Positions 63,901 to 64,000 of a stretch of DNA of 64,000 bases are shown here, piece by piece. Source of the DNA: Anoplopoma fimbria. Taxonomy: Eukaryota; Chordata; Actinopteri; Perciformes; Anoplopomatidae. A program made the position numbers and the translations under genes. Position 1 is the first letter of the stretch, and each line of letters opens with the position of its first letter. The notes under the pieces were generated by a model. That model ran no database searches and was not told the DNA's origin. It saw only the letters and a program-made list of their open reading frames with translations. The stretch covers positions 4,353,512 to 4,417,511 of the forward strand of contig NC_072460.1 in assembly GCF_027596085.1 (NCBI RefSeq). The letters run 5' to 3'.

Positions 63901-64000
63901 AATGTCATGTGGTCATTTGTGATCAGCGCAGGGGTTATCTGCAGTCTGAACCCTGCCCTGCATCATCCCTGTTACACACACACACACAGTGTTTGTGAAT

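Larger units (their letters stand above)
56018..64000 (-). other. vdr intron 3 (part, at least 7.98 kb)
   Basis: Everything from 56018 to the window end lies upstream of exon 4 on the minus strand. I searched it by eye for the reverse complement of the zinc-finger exons (the conserved CQACRLKRC and CGDRATGFHF segments) and found neither, so the whole stretch is most simply intron 3. Human intron 3 is also very long. Apart from the dispersed repeats at 56437-57070 and 58790-58907, a GA-rich low-complexity stretch (60870-60908), a short (CAA)n run (60333-60356) and ordinary A+T-rich sequence, nothing gene-like is seen. Confidence 0.75.

Noticed and set aside
56018..64000. Zinc-finger exons 2-3 of vdr
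   Set aside because: I searched for them on the minus strand and found no C4 zinc-finger sequence. They must lie beyond the window.

Overview
The window looks like teleost fish nuclear DNA, probably from a spiny-rayed (perciform-type) species. It is A+T-rich and non-operonic, crowded with very long (CA)n/(GT)n microsatellites, and carries dispersed repeats that I recognise from ray-finned fish. There is no sign of prokaryotic or viral gene organisation.

One gene can be supported: the 3' two-thirds of a fish vitamin D receptor on the minus strand, best matching what I recall of zebrafish Vdra. Six coding exons run from 56017 down to the stop codon at 45943-45941. They correspond to human VDR exons 4-9 and encode the end of the DNA-binding-domain extension, the hinge and the complete ligand-binding domain with AF-2. 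All splice sites are GT/AG, and the codon phase is consistent across all five internal introns. The zinc-finger exons 2-3 are not in the window, so intron 3 is at least 8 kb and the gene continues beyond 64000.

Layout. 1-245: teleost SINE/LINE-type tail. 246-45940: no recognisable protein-coding exon. This is intergenic or 3'-flanking DNA with 14 long CA/GT arrays between 7.7 and 34.2 kb, a 90-bp AAG array in a polypurine tract, a 5'-truncated LINE end at 19.0-19.4 kb, dispersed repeats, and scattered motif-level regulatory candidates (nuclear-receptor half-sites, RFX X-boxes, CTCF-like sites). The part nearest the stop codon should contain the vdr 3' UTR. 45941-56017: vdr exons 9 to 4. 56018-64000: intron 3, with a near-complete copy of a dispersed repeat at 56437-57070 and a 5' fragment of it at 58790-58907.

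In mammals HDAC7 lies downstream of VDR, but I find no hdac7 exon in the 45 kb downstream here. The most distinctive observations are a splice acceptor (exon 7) whose tract is a (TG)11 microsatellite, a dispersed repeat family that carries a CTCF-like box, a perfect 83-bp tandem duplication, and pairs of CA and GT arrays facing each other. I do not see a new multi-gene system.
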